Positions 37,447 through 48,146 of a stretch of DNA of 64,000 nucleotides are shown piece by piece (position 1 is the stretch's first letter; each line of letters starts with the position of its first letter). Source of the DNA: Parasaccharibacter apium. GTDB lineage: Bacteria; Pseudomonadota; Alphaproteobacteria; Acetobacterales; Acetobacteraceae. A model generated the notes under the pieces. That model saw only the letters and a program-made list of their open reading frames with translations, was not told where the DNA came from and searched no databases. Location: the NCBI RefSeq assembly GCF_002592045.1, contig NZ_MEJG01000001.1:248001-312000 (forward strand), given 5' to 3'. The position numbers and the translations under genes are program-made.

Positions 37447-39541
37447 ATTGCTACTTGACCTTTTTTGTGAGGAAATCCCCTCCGGAATGCAAGCCCGCGC
37501 GGCAGAGGACCTTACCCGCTTGCTAGAGCAAGCCCTAGTCCCCCTCAACCCCCGCACTATACGCGGTTTTTACGGGGCACGTCATATTGCCGCTAGCCTA
37601 GAGGTGGATGAGAGCATCCCTGCGCGCACCCTCTCCGAGCGTGGACCGCGTGAGAGTGCACCTGAGAAAGCTCTTGCTGGTTTTTGCCGTAAACATGGTG
37701 TCTCCCCTGATGCTCTGACAAAAGAGAACGGCTTTTGGGTCCTCCATCGCACACTCCCGCCCATCAATGCAGCAGCTCTCATCGCCGAGCAGCTACCAGA
37801 GCTATTATGGAAGTTCCCTTGGCCTAAGGCGATGCGTTGGGGCAATGGTTCGCTCTTTACATGGGTGCGCCCGCTTCATCATATTGCCTGTGTGTTGGAT
37901 GGGCAGACCGTCCCCTTCAGCCTTGCGCGTCAGGATGATGATGCTCATGGCCTTACAAGCGGCAATGTGACAGAGGGTCACCGCATCCTCTCCCCCGGCA
38001 CGTTCACCATCACCAATACGGCGCAATGGCTGCGGGATTTAGAAGCTCGACTTGTCATCCTTGATGAACAAAAACGCGCTGATCTCATCCGCAATGGTGT
38101 GCATAAATTAGCCGAGGATAAAGGCTTAAAGCTCGTTGAGGATGAAGGGCTTGTCCAAGAAGTCAGCGGGTTGGTGGAATATCCCGTACCTTTGCTCGGC
38201 CGCATTGATGATACCTTTATGGACCTTCCGCCAGAGGTGATGCAGGTCTCCATGCGGGTAAATCAACGCTATTTTGCGCTGCGTACGCAAGAGGGCAAAG
38301 CAGCTCCCTATTTTGCCTTTGTCGCCAATCAAAGCTTCACTGATGCAGGGGCCCTCTGCATCGCGGGGAATGAGCGCGTCCTACGCGCCCGCTTTGCTGA
38401 TGCCCGGCATTTCTGGGACCTTGACCGCAAAACCAAACTCGCAGAGCGTGTCGCTGCGCTAGGGGCTGTGACCTTCCATGCTAAGCTTGGCACGCAAAAA
38501 GAACGTGCAGAGCGCATCGCCACTTTAGCGGGCCTCATCGCCACAGATATGGGCCTTAATGAGGGGCAGATAGCCCACGCTAAGCGGGCGGGCCTGCTCG
38601 CTAAAGCAGACCTAACAACGGGCATGGTGGGTGAGTTCCCTGAGCTTCAAGGCGTCATGGGGGGCTATTATGCGGCCCATGATGGTGAAGCCTCAGAGGT
38701 GGCACAAGCTGTTGCTGAGCATTACATGCCCCGCGGGTTGAACGACCAAACAGCTAACGCGCCCATCTCCATCGCTGTTGCTCTCGCTGATAGGCTGGAT
38801 ATGCTGGCAGGCTTCTTCACAATTGGGGAGACACCCAGTGGCTCTGGCGACCCTTACGGGTTGCGTCGCGCCGCTTTAGGCGTCATCCGCACCATTCGTG
38901 ATAATGGCCTCCGCCTAGACCTTGGCCACCTGCTCTCCAAAGCGGCTATCCCTCATGCCAGCAAGGCCGGTAAGGATTCCGCTCTTGAGGATATAGATGG
39001 GTTCTTCATCGATAGGCTGCGCGTCCAACTGCGTAATGAGGGCCGCCGCCATGACGTGCTGGATGCCACATTGGCCGTCACGCAAGCCCTAGAGGGCACA
39101 ACCCTCTTTAAGCATTTAGATGGTGACCTCGTCCGCCTGCTCAACCGGGTGGAGGCTCTCTCTACCATGATAGGCACAGAGGATGGGAAGAATCTTCTCG
39201 CCGCCTATCGCCGTGCCAATAACATCCTCCGTATTGAGGAGAAAAAAGACGGCCCCTATACCCCCACGCCAGAAGCACATCTCTATGTGCAGGAGGAGGA
39301 GCGTGCGCTAGATGACGCCCTTAAAGAGGCTGGGCCTATTATTGATGCCCATTTGAAGAAGGAGGACTTCACCAGCGTTATGCAGCATCTTGCCGCTCTA
39401 CGCCCGGTGATCGACCACTTCTTTGAGGCCGTCACGGTAAATGCAGACGATGCAGCACAACGCAGCAATCGCCTGCGCCTCTTAAAACGCTTTAGCCAAA
39501 GCGGGCGGCTCATTGCTGATTTTAGCAAGATTGAAGGCTAA
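37439..39541 (+). CDS. glyS: Glycine--tRNA ligase beta subunit
   Basis: tRNA-binding subunit, 700 residues, standard length. The start at 37439 ([17 protein letters not shown]) overlaps the end of glyQ by eight bases, so the two are co-translated. Markers: the N-terminal [35 protein letters not shown], and [13 protein letters not shown] in the HD-like domain, and a C-terminal anticodon domain. A terminator follows. Confidence 0.95.
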   Translation: MAELLLDLFCEEIPSGMQARAAEDLTRLLEQALVPLNPRTIRGFYGARHIAASLEVDESIPARTLSERGPRESAPEKALAGFCRKHGVSPDALTKENGFWVLHRTLPPINAAALIAEQLPELLWKFPWPKAMRWGNGSLFTWVRPLHHIACVLDGQTVPFSLARQDDDAHGLTSGNVTEGHRILSPGTFTITNTAQWLRDLEARLVILDEQKRADLIRNGVHKLAEDKGLKLVEDEGLVQEVSGLVEYPVPLLGRIDDTFMDLPPEVMQVSMRVNQRYFALRTQEGKAAPYFAFVANQSFTDAGALCIAGNERVLRARFADARHFWDLDRKTKLAERVAALGAVTFHAKLGTQKERAERIATLAGLIATDMGLNEGQIAHAKRAGLLAKADLTTGMVGEFPELQGVMGGYYAAHDGEASEVAQAVAEHYMPRGLNDQTANAPISIAVALADRLDMLAGFFTIGETPSGSGDPYGLRRAALGVIRTIRDNGLRLDLGHLLSKAAIPHASKAGKDSALEDIDGFFIDRLRVQLRNEGRRHDVLDATLAVTQALEGTTLFKHLDGDLVRLLNRVEALSTMIGTEDGKNLLAAYRRANNILRIEEKKDGPYTPTPEAHLYVQEEERALDDALKEAGPIIDAHLKKEDFTSVMQHLAALRPVIDHFFEAVTVNADDAAQRSNRLRLLKRFSQSGRLIADFSKIEG

Positions 39542-39575
39542 ACCACCCTTCATCACACGTTCAGCACATCATTAT

Positions 39576-39612
39576 AAAGGCCGGTTGGGGGTATGTCCTG
39601 ACCGGCCTTTTT
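39576..39612. terminator. Terminator after glyS / lysE-type gene
   Basis: AAAGGCCGGT (39576-39585) pairs with ACCGGCCTTT (39601-39610), then two further Ts. Located between convergent genes, so it probably serves glyS and, in reverse, the LysE gene. The stem repeats the AAAGGCCGG core of the terminator at 30650. Confidence 0.8.
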
Positions 39613-39622
39613 ATGTTCGTTC

Positions 39623-40285
39623 TTATCCAGGAGCGGCGGGGTTATGAGTGAGGAATATCTTCGCCCCAAACCCGATAAACACAAGCCCAGTAAGCCGATC
39701 AAGCCGCCGCACCACCACTGGCCTGTTAAAAAATTGCGCTAAAGGCACAGTAAGAGCCACCAGCAGCCCTAGCCAAATAAATGTCAATAAGACCTGAATC
39801 ACCACCTGTACTAAGGTAAAGGCCACAATATTGGCATCTGGTGGGATGAATTGTGGGAAGAACGTCACCACAAAAATCCCCGCCTTAGGGTTCAGCAAGT
39901 CCGTCAACACCCCTCGGCGGAAACCGGACCAAAAATCGTGACGAGATGTAAGAGAGGGACGAAATGTCGTTGGCGGAGACGCTGTCAACGCGGCTCTAGG
40001 ATGAAAGAGCTGAGAGCAGCCTATCCATAATAAATACAATGCCCCCACACATTTTACGATGAAGAAGGCTTTGCTAGAGGCAGCCAATAATGCCGTCAGC
40101 CCAAAAGCGGCCGCTAAGCCCCATATGGTTAGCCCGAGTGCGATGCCAAAAATGGCCCCTACCCCAGCGCGCCGCCCCTCTGCTGCGGCTGTCCGTAAAA
40201 CCATGATGGAATCCAACCCCGGCGTAATGGTGAAAAGCGCGCCAGCGGTCGTAAACGCTAATAAGGGGAGAAGCCACGCATGCAT
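39623..40285 (-). CDS. LysE/RhtB family amino-acid exporter
   Basis: 220-residue inner-membrane protein with about six hydrophobic segments. The N-terminal FTITPGLDSIMVLRTAAAEGRRAGVGAIFGIALGLTIWG (several segments, not one motif) and the GVLTDLLNPKAGIFVVTFFPQFI stretch are typical of LysE/RhtB exporters of amino acids and homoserine lactones. Substrate not predictable. It starts about 30 bp after the rodA stop on the same strand and may be the last gene of the mre operon. Confidence 0.88.
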   Translation of the reverse strand: MHAWLLPLLAFTTAGALFTITPGLDSIMVLRTAAAEGRRAGVGAIFGIALGLTIWGLAAAFGLTALLAASSKAFFIVKCVGALYLLWIGCSQLFHPRAALTASPPTTFRPSLTSRHDFWSGFRRGVLTDLLNPKAGIFVVTFFPQFIPPDANIVAFTLVQVVIQVLLTFIWLGLLVALTVPLAQFFNRPVVVRRLDRLTGLVFIGFGAKIFLTHNPAAPG

Positions 40286-40315
40286 AAAGACCGACTACCT
40301 CTCACGCTTATTGCT

Positions 40316-41470
40316 TTAATCAGGGTCATCCCGATGGACCCAGCTTGATAAAAGCAGGCCAAAACCAAACATCATTGTCAACATGGCCGACCCCCCATAG
40401 GAGATAAGCGGCAAAGGCACCCCACCAACAGGGATGACCCCCATCACCATAGAGAGATTTACAACACAATATAAGAAAAAATCCATCGAGATACCCAGCC
40501 CGACCAGCCGGCCAAACCGATTACGGCATCGCAGTGCAATTAACATCCCGCTCATTGTGATGAGAAAGAGCAGGCCAATCACCAACACACCGCCCGCATA
40601 GCCCCATTCCTCACCAATCATGGTGAAGATAAAATCCGTCTGCTTTTCTGGCAGGAAGCTAAGCTGGCCCTGCGTGCCATGCATATAGCCTTGCCCCCAG
40701 CGACCACCCGCCCCAAGGGCAATCCGCGATTGTAGAATATTATACCCCGCCCCTAACGGGTCATGCTCAGGGTGTAGAAACGTATCAATCCGCGCTTTTT
40801 GGTAATCATGCAGGTGGCTGTAAAGAAACGGCCCTAAGAACGGGATAGGCGCAGCCAGCAGGATGATTAACCACCAGCGCATCCCTGCGGCAAAAAAGAG
40901 CGAGGCCCCAATCACACCCACAATGGTTGCCGTGCCAAGGTTAGGCTCCTTTAGCACCAACACGACAGGAATAGCCGTTAAAATCGCGGGGATAATCAAG
41001 CGCAGCGGATTTCCCATCCGCTCCCGCCCTATCCGGTAAAACCATGTTGAGAGCATCAACACCAGCGCGATTTTAGAAAACTCTGAAGGCTGAAACTGAA
41101 AGCCCCCCAAATTAATCCATCGCTCTGCCCCCTTACCCACATGGCCCATTTTCAACACCAGAGCCAAAAGCAAGATGGACAAACCATAAATCGGGATGGA
41201 GAGCATCCGCAAAACGCGCGGGCTAGCAAGGGCTACCCCCAACATCATCAAAAGCCCAAAGCCAAAGCGTATAATCTGCGGTTGAGCAAAGGCTTCCGCA
41301 CGCCCGCCACCTGCTGAATATAAAGCGATATACCCAACACCAGCCAAGCAGCACACCAGCAGAACAAAAAACCAATTAATCTGCCATAAACGCGAGAACA
41401 TGCGCAGGTTAGGCTCTGCTCGCAATAAACGCCGCGCTGTGCGAGGGACAGTAAAATCCTTGAGGGACAT
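40316..41470 (-). CDS. rodA: Peptidoglycan glycosyltransferase RodA
   Basis: SEDS-family glycan polymerase of the rod complex. 384 residues, about ten TM segments. Family text: LIIPAILTAIPVVLVLKEPNLGTA, FLPEKQTDFIFTMIGEEWGYAGG, and MGVIPVGGVPLPLISYGGS. The last two flank the conserved extracellular loop with the catalytic Asp region. It follows mrdA by nine bases. Partner: PBP2 (mrdA). Confidence 0.95.
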   Translation of the reverse strand: MSLKDFTVPRTARRLLRAEPNLRMFSRLWQINWFFVLLVCCLAGVGYIALYSAGGGRAEAFAQPQIIRFGFGLLMMLGVALASPRVLRMLSIPIYGLSILLLALVLKMGHVGKGAERWINLGGFQFQPSEFSKIALVLMLSTWFYRIGRERMGNPLRLIIPAILTAIPVVLVLKEPNLGTATIVGVIGASLFFAAGMRWWLIILLAAPIPFLGPFLYSHLHDYQKARIDTFLHPEHDPLGAGYNILQSRIALGAGGRWGQGYMHGTQGQLSFLPEKQTDFIFTMIGEEWGYAGGVLVIGLLFLITMSGMLIALRCRNRFGRLVGLGISMDFFLYCVVNLSMVMGVIPVGGVPLPLISYGGSAMLTMMFGFGLLLSSWVHRDDPD

Positions 41471-41479
41471 AAGCCTCCC

Positions 41480-43414
41480 CTACTCGCTTACATCATCAGC
41501 GCGTGCCACAACCCCGCGCGAGAGTGACGTCCGATTAGCAGGGTCTCTTACCAACGTATCGGTCATAATCTGCGCGGCCAGCGGGGCGGCCTCTGTCGCA
41601 CCAGCATTACCATGCTCTACAACGACCGAAACCGCATAACGCGGGTTATCATAAGGTGCAAAACAGATGAACAACGCATGAGGGCGATACTGCCACGGCA
41701 GATTCATAGAGTTAAAATGCCCGCTCTCACGCAAAGCGCGGGGAACATTACGCACCTGTGCCGAGCCCGTCTTCCCCGCCATTTGCACACCGGGGAGGTT
41801 TAAACGCGCTTTGGGAGCCGTCCCTTGTGGCTCATTCACCACCGCGAACATCCCACTCCGCGCGGCTATGAGAGAATCCTTCGCAAAGGGCAGAGGAGGA
41901 ATATCCTCCGGCACAAGCTTCTCACTCACCGTCCGAACAAGATGGGGTTGCACCATCCGCCCCGTAGCTAAGCGAGATGTATATGTAGCCAAAGCCAGAG
42001 GCGTTGTTTGCACTAAGCCTTGCCCAATTCCCGCATTAACGGTGTCACCGCCATTCCAATGATGCCCATGCCGCCGCCGCATCTCTGGCGTGGGGACAGA
42101 GCCCGCCCGCATATGGGGAAGCTCTATGGGTAAATGGCCACTTAGGCCTAAGCTAACAGCAGCCTCGTGAATCGCATCCATCCCACACCGGCGCGCTACT
42201 TGATAGAAATAAACGTCACACGAATATTTCAATGCCTGATGCAGGTTAATAGAGCCATGCCCATAACGGCTCCAACAATGGAAGCGCACCCCGCCCATGT
42301 CATAATAACCCGGGCATGTAAAACGCTCCGAAGGGGTAATGGCACGGGCCTTCAATGCCGCTAATGCTACGGCAGGCTTAAAGGTAGAGCCCGGCGGATA
42401 AAGACCGGACACAGCTTTATCCACCAACGGCGTAGCGGGGTCGGTAATTAAGCTATTCCATTGCGTACGGCTAATCCCGCCATCAAATAAAGTGGGGTCG
42501 AAGGAGGGCGTGCTGACCAGCCCCATCACCTCCCCATTGCGGCAATCCATCACAACCGCACTCGCCACACGCTCACCAATGCGTTCTCTGATGCGTGTTT
42601 GCAGCACTGTATCTAGCGTCAAACCTAGCCGCGCACCGGGTTGGCCTTCTACACGTTCCAACTCGCCCATCACACGGCCATAGGCGTTGACTTCCATCTC
42701 CACCGTGCCGGGCTGGCCCCGCAGCGTAGCCTCTTGCGTTTGCTCTAACCCCCCGCGGCCTATCTTCATCCCCGGTAGGGCCAAGGCGGCATCATGCTGC
42801 ACATCAGTCTCATTTGGCGGGGCGACATAGCCGATAATATGAGACATCAGCTCTTTAAACGGATATTCGCGCGTGGTGCCAACATCAATCAACACACCCG
42901 GCAAGCTCGGCGCATTTAACCCCAAACGCGCCACATCATCCCATGTGAGGAACTCTTTCAGCGTCAACGGCACATAACGACGAATATGTTTGCGGTCCCG
43001 TTCTATACGGGCCCGGTCCCGCTCATCTAGCGGCACAATGGTGGCAAACCGATCCACCACCGCTTGGAGGTCCGTTGTCTCCTCCACCATCACAAGGGCG
43101 CGCCAATTTGGTTTGTTCCCCGCAACGAGCACACCGCAACGGTCGTAAATCTCCCCACGTGCGGGCGATATTTGCCGCCGACTCGTCCGATTACGACGCG
43201 CTTGCTCCTTTAACGTCCCGCCTTCTACAACCTGCAATTTGTAAAGATGATGTGCCAGAGTGCCCATAACGCCCGTTTGCACGGCCAATAACAATAGGGC
43301 ACGGCGCGTAAACATACCCCCCCCTATTGCCCGTTCTTCCGTAAAAGACGGGTCAGGTGGTGAGCTACTCCGCCTCCGAAATAGCGAGCCGGTATCATTG
43401 CGCCGGAGGGACAT
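41480..43414 (-). CDS. mrdA: Penicillin-binding protein 2
   Basis: Transpeptidase cross-linking peptidoglycan for rod elongation. 644 residues: a cytoplasmic N-terminus and TM at about 38-58 (TRRALLLLAVQTGVMGTLAHHLY), the dimerisation/pedestal domain with the RGEIYDRCGVLVAGN start, and the catalytic domain with SxxK in PPGSTFKPAVAL, SxN as YSCDVYFYQVAR, and KTG in MAGKTGSAQVR. It is followed nine bases later by rodA. The gene starts 71 bases after mreD. Confidence 0.95.
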   Translation of the reverse strand: MSLRRNDTGSLFRRRSSSPPDPSFTEERAIGGGMFTRRALLLLAVQTGVMGTLAHHLYKLQVVEGGTLKEQARRNRTSRRQISPARGEIYDRCGVLVAGNKPNWRALVMVEETTDLQAVVDRFATIVPLDERDRARIERDRKHIRRYVPLTLKEFLTWDDVARLGLNAPSLPGVLIDVGTTREYPFKELMSHIIGYVAPPNETDVQHDAALALPGMKIGRGGLEQTQEATLRGQPGTVEMEVNAYGRVMGELERVEGQPGARLGLTLDTVLQTRIRERIGERVASAVVMDCRNGEVMGLVSTPSFDPTLFDGGISRTQWNSLITDPATPLVDKAVSGLYPPGSTFKPAVALAALKARAITPSERFTCPGYYDMGGVRFHCWSRYGHGSINLHQALKYSCDVYFYQVARRCGMDAIHEAAVSLGLSGHLPIELPHMRAGSVPTPEMRRRHGHHWNGGDTVNAGIGQGLVQTTPLALATYTSRLATGRMVQPHLVRTVSEKLVPEDIPPLPFAKDSLIAARSGMFAVVNEPQGTAPKARLNLPGVQMAGKTGSAQVRNVPRALRESGHFNSMNLPWQYRPHALFICFAPYDNPRYAVSVVVEHGNAGATEAAPLAAQIMTDTLVRDPANRTSLSRGVVARADDVSE

Positions 43415-43485
43415 CTATACTAAACGCTAAAAAAAGATTAAAAAACGAAAAATCAAGCTATTTAAGCCACATTCGCCATAGTTTA

Positions 43486-44052
43486 TTACAATCTGTCGTG
43501 CTTTTCCATAACGGAAAGGCCCCATAGATAAAGAATATGCAAAAAAGGGTAGCTTCCTACCGCCAATGCCTCTTGAAATACGATCGGATAGACAGAAAGA
43601 GCGCCACGAACCCTAATAACCATCAAAACCCAATCCGTTAGAGCTTCCCCCAGGACAATTAGACCGTAGAGACTCCACGCTAAAAGGAAACCCTGCCGCG
43701 ATAGGCTTACCCTGCATCCGTGGGCCACACCATAAGCAACCAACATCCAAAACAAAAGGACACCCGGCGGATTAACACTAAATAATTCCACAATTAATCC
43801 ACCGCAGAACAACCCCACAAGCGGCATAAAGGCAGGACGATAAAGCGACCAGAACCACACTGTCCCCAAAATAAGGGCTACTTGCAGCTCCATCTGTCCT
43901 AAAATTCCAAAAGGCGTGGAGAGGATAACTGCCAGGACCACCATTATGATACATGGGAAAAACTTACGCCGCATGCGGACCATCAGTTTCCGCTGTCTAG
44001 CCCCTTCTAGAGCGTCATGGTCTAACCCTCCGTGCTCAAATCGCATGACCAT
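43486..44052 (-). CDS. mreD: Rod shape-determining protein MreD
   Basis: 188-residue inner-membrane protein with about five TM segments and the family's hydrophobic layout; weak sequence conservation is usual for MreD. A basic N-terminal stretch (ARQRKLMVRMRRKF) is followed by CIIMVVLAVILSTPFG. Its position between mreC and mrdA decides the call. It belongs to the mreBCD-mrdA-rodA operon. Confidence 0.88.
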   Translation of the reverse strand: MVMRFEHGGLDHDALEGARQRKLMVRMRRKFFPCIIMVVLAVILSTPFGILGQMELQVALILGTVWFWSLYRPAFMPLVGLFCGGLIVELFSVNPPGVLLFWMLVAYGVAHGCRVSLSRQGFLLAWSLYGLIVLGEALTDWVLMVIRVRGALSVYPIVFQEALAVGSYPFLHILYLWGLSVMEKHDRL

Positions 44053-44102
44053 TTTACGCGTCCCTTTAATATACTACTCTCATAAATAACATGGCCTCTA
44101 AA

Positions 44103-45038
44103 TTATCCATTCTGCAAAGATGTAAACGGTAGAAACCTGCGCAAACTCTGCCAAGTAGAGGGGGTATTACCATCATGTTGCTCCGGCAAAAGCGGCGGTT
44201 TCTCCCGCACACGGCCAGAACTTACCGGCCCTTCTGGCATAAAATCACCATCAAAAATACGCACTAAATCCAGATGCTCCAACGCAGCATCTGGCACCAC
44301 AACAGGCTGCCCAGGTGCCAAATAATGGACCCGCCCTACAGCAATACCGCCGGTTAATCCTGCCGTTTGCGCCCGTGTTACGAGATGTTCTCCCTCCTCG
44401 GGATGAATATTCTGATTATAATACATCAGGCGTGGGTAAAGCGTATTATCGCCTATCATCATGGCATCCCCACCGCTATTTTGCAGCGTAACGGGGATAC
44501 GGCTTGCCGCATCTTCAATAAGTAATACACGGACCACATGCGGGCCGACTTCGCTCACCCGCCCTACAAGGCCGACCTCATCCACAGCGAGACTACCAAC
44601 AGTAACATGATGCCCTCCGACATCAAGCAAGACTGCCCGGAGATACGGCCCTGTCTCATCGCGCACAACCCAACCACTTACATAGTCCCGCGCACCTTCT
44701 GCCCCCCAATGAAGGACCGATTTTAAACGGGTATTTTCTTGCTTGAGGGTTTGTGCCTCCCCATACCAATAAATAAGTTTGCGGTTCTCCTTCCGTAAGC
44801 GGGCATTTTCCGCCAAAAGGTCACCAACACCTTGTAAGGTGAGTTGCCATTTATGAAATTGCCGCTGCGGGAATAATAACGCTTGATAAACCGGCCCAAC
44901 ATCGCGCACAGCTCCCATACGCAGCTGCGCCATCCTATCTGGCCAGATTTGCCCTGTTAGAATGATCCCCACAGCCAAAAACACAAAGACCGGCAAAACC
45001 AGCCCAGACAAAAGCTGACGTGTGTGGATGGAGATCAT
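44103..45038 (-). CDS. mreC: Rod shape-determining protein MreC
   Basis: 311-residue bitopic periplasmic scaffold linking MreB to PBP2. TM at about 10-30 (LVLPVFVFLAVGIILTG), a coiled coil (LLAENARLRKENRKLIYWYGEAQTLKQENTRL, 70-105), and two beta domains with GWVVRDETGPYLRAVLLDVG and VDEVGLVGRVSEVGPHVVRVLLI. A Pro-rich tail closes it. It starts 78 bases after the mreB stop. Confidence 0.93.
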   Translation of the reverse strand: MISIHTRQLLSGLVLPVFVFLAVGIILTGQIWPDRMAQLRMGAVRDVGPVYQALLFPQRQFHKWQLTLQGVGDLLAENARLRKENRKLIYWYGEAQTLKQENTRLKSVLHWGAEGARDYVSGWVVRDETGPYLRAVLLDVGGHHVTVGSLAVDEVGLVGRVSEVGPHVVRVLLIEDAASRIPVTLQNSGGDAMMIGDNTLYPRLMYYNQNIHPEEGEHLVTRAQTAGLTGGIAVGRVHYLAPGQPVVVPDAALEHLDLVRIFDGDFMPEGPVSSGRVREKPPLLPEQHDGNTPSTWQSLRRFLPFTSLQNG

Positions 45039-45116
45039 AAAAGGGTGGCTCCTCCCCTCTCACCCTACCTTATAGCTAAAGAGGGCAGCAGGTTACCCCT
45101 GCCAAGAGAGGCTCTA

Positions 45117-46163
<1,047 letters not shown>

Positions 46164-46243
46164 TCAAAACTCCTGGCAGGATGACCCCGCTTTTACGAGG
46201 GTAAAGAAAACGGTCCGAATACCATCCACAGCATTCGCCGCAA

Positions 46244-46271
46244 ATTATAAAGACCCACGACCGTTCAGCAA
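46244..46271 (-). promoter_or_regulatory. Likely sigma70 promoter for mreB
   Basis: Read on the minus strand: TTGCTG (46271-46266), a 16-base spacer, then TATAAT (46249-46244). Transcription would begin around 46237 and mreB starts at 46163, giving a leader of about 70 bases. Confidence 0.6.
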
Positions 46272-46356
46272 GGCCATATTCCCGCTTCTGAGCGTTTTTT
46301 TCGCAGAAAACCCCACTTATTAATAAGCTGTTATATTCATGAACTTATTTTTTCAC

Positions 46357-46383
46357 AAAAAATGGGGGGTATCCCCCCATTTT
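46357..46383 (-). terminator. Intrinsic terminator of leuA
   Basis: Perfect stem: on the minus strand AAAATGGGGGG (46383-46373), loop ATA, CCCCCCATTTT (46369-46359), then further Ts. The loop is only three bases. It follows the leuA stop at 46385 by one base and separates leuA from mreB. Confidence 0.85.
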
Positions 46384-46384
46384 A

Positions 46385-47956
46385 CTAGGCCACATCCTCT
46401 GCGGGTTCACCGCGTAAGCGTTTCACTAATAATTTATTCAAAGCATGAATATAAGCCCGCGTGGCTGATACAACCGTATCGGCATCACTGCCTTGCCCAT
46501 CCACAAGGCGGCCACCCTCTTGCAAACGTACCGTCGTACGCGCCTGGGCATCCGTCCCTTCAGTCACATTCGCTACTGAGAATAACGCTAAGGTCGCCTC
46601 ATGGGGGAAGGCCTCACCTAACGCACGGAAGGCCGCATCCACCGGGCCATTCCCCGTTGCAGTGACGTGCTGCGACTCACCATCAATCTCCAGCGTCATA
46701 ACAACATGCGCGGCATGTTCTGTCCCACCCTTCAGATCCAAAGAGATAAGACGAATACGCTCATGGTCGCGACTTTCATCATCCACTAAAGCCCGCACAT
46801 CATCATCAAAAACGATCTTCTTTTGATCTGCCAAAGCCTTAAAGCGTTGGAAGGCCGCGTTAATTGTCTCCTCTTTCAGCTCATCATAACCCAGAGCCTT
46901 CAATTTATCGCGGAAAGCAGCACGACCAGAATGTTTACCCAACACCAAAGAGGTACTCGTCCAGCCCACGCTCTCCGGCGTCATAATCTCATATGTTCCG
47001 GCATGTTTGAGGATACCATCTTGATGGATGCCACTCTCATGAGCAAAGGCGTTACGCCCCACAATGGCCTTATTGGGTTGGACATCAAAGCCTGTAATGG
47101 TCGCCAGCAAACGGGACAGCCCCAGCAGACGCGGAGTCTCAATCCCTGTCTCCATACCGTAGCGGTCATGCCGAGTCCGCAACGCCATGACGACTTCCTC
47201 TAGTGCTGCATTACCTGCGCGCTCGCCAATGCCGTTAATCGTACATTCAATCTGGCGGGCTCCCCCCTCAACAGAGGCCAGCGTATTGGCCACAGCCAAA
47301 CCTAAATCATTATGATTATGGGTGGAGAAAATCACCTGATCCGCCCCCGGGACACGCTCCTTCAACATCGTGAAGATGCGCTCCATCTCATCAGGGGTCG
47401 CAAAGCCGACTGTATCGGGGATGTTAATAGTCGTTGCCCCGTTCGCAATGGCTGTTTCCACACAACGACACAGAAAATCTGGTTCCGTCCGGGAGCCATC
47501 CTCAGCTGACCATTCAACATCATCTGTATAGCGGCGGGATTCTTTATTGCCGAATGCTATCAGCTCCAACACGCGCTCCGGCTCCATCCGCAGCTTGTAC
47601 TTCATATGCAGAGGCGAGGTGGAAATAAAGTTATGAATCCGCCCCCGGCGCGCACCTTTAATCGCCTTACCAGCAGCCTCAATATCCCGCGCAGCACTAC
47701 GGGCCAACCCACAAATAACAGGCCCATCTACATGGTCAGCAATTTGTTTTACGCTCTCGAAATCACCTTCTGAAGCGGCGGGGAAGCCTGCCTCAATTAC
47801 ATCAACCCCCAGCGCAGCCAAAGCATGAGCCATACGCAGCTTCTCATCCAAATTCATGGAGAAGCCAGGAGACTGCTCGCCATCGCGCAAAGTGGTATCG
47901 AAAATAACGATGCGTTTATCGTCAATATGACCAAAAGAAGGATGCTGAAAAGACAT
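46385..47956 (-). CDS. leuA: 2-isopropylmalate synthase
   Basis: First committed step of leucine synthesis: acetyl-CoA plus 2-ketoisovalerate gives 2-isopropylmalate. 523 residues, the normal long form. The catalytic TIM-barrel domain has [19 protein letters not shown] (residues 16-35), the [16 protein letters not shown] metal site, and [19 protein letters not shown]. The C-terminal LeuA regulatory domain that senses leucine starts around residue 395, with the [17 protein letters not shown] and [23 protein letters not shown] stretches. GAGGG sits 8 bases before the ATG. Upstream lies a leader peptide and terminator (48003-48087), so control is probably double: attenuation and allosteric feedback. 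Confidence 0.95.
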   Translation of the reverse strand: MSFQHPSFGHIDDKRIVIFDTTLRDGEQSPGFSMNLDEKLRMAHALAALGVDVIEAGFPAASEGDFESVKQIADHVDGPVICGLARSAARDIEAAGKAIKGARRGRIHNFISTSPLHMKYKLRMEPERVLELIAFGNKESRRYTDDVEWSAEDGSRTEPDFLCRCVETAIANGATTINIPDTVGFATPDEMERIFTMLKERVPGADQVIFSTHNHNDLGLAVANTLASVEGGARQIECTINGIGERAGNAALEEVVMALRTRHDRYGMETGIETPRLLGLSRLLATITGFDVQPNKAIVGRNAFAHESGIHQDGILKHAGTYEIMTPESVGWTSTSLVLGKHSGRAAFRDKLKALGYDELKEETINAAFQRFKALADQKKIVFDDDVRALVDDESRDHERIRLISLDLKGGTEHAAHVVMTLEIDGESQHVTATGNGPVDAAFRALGEAFPHEATLALFSVANVTEGTDAQARTTVRLQEGGRLVDGQGSDADTVVSATRAYIHALNKLLVKRLRGEPAEDVA

Positions 47957-47989
47957 CGTAACGCCCTCAATTTCTACGTTGTGACAAAT

Positions 47990-48050
47990 GATAAGAACAA
48001 AACCCCTGAACGCAGCAGACCATCTGCCTGCCTATACGGCATTCAGGGGG
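47990..48050 (-). terminator. leuA attenuator terminator hairpin
   Basis: RNA read on the minus strand: CCCCUGAAUGC (48049-48039) pairs with GCGUUCAGGGG (48013-48003) over 11 positions, one of them U-G. Inside is a second small hairpin, GCAGA-UGG-UCUGC, and the stem is followed by UUUUGUUCUU. It stands between the leader ORF and leuA, 47 bases before the leuA start. The leader stop codon lies inside the first arm. Confidence 0.85.
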
Positions 48051-48087
48051 TCATAAGTCGTAGAAGGAGGGTACGAAAATCTAACAT
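48043..48087 (-). CDS. leuL: leuA leader peptide
   Basis: ATG at 48087 opens a 14-residue peptide, MLDFRTLLLRLMTP, ending with TGA at 48045-48043. Five of 14 residues are leucine, with the codons TTA, CTC, CTT, CTA, CTT, and the run LLLRL sits just before the terminator arm. It is too short for ordinary gene finders. The Leu-rich content, position and terminator together support a leucine attenuation leader. A weak AGG lies about 11-13 bases upstream; a clear promoter was not found. The symbol is by analogy with enteric leuL; the sequence is not similar. Confidence 0.8.
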   Translation of the reverse strand: MLDFRTLLLRLMTP

Positions 48088-48146
48088 TACACGCGTTACC
48101 TATCGCCTTTTCCGATATAATGCAAGCGATGAGACCATTCTTCTTT

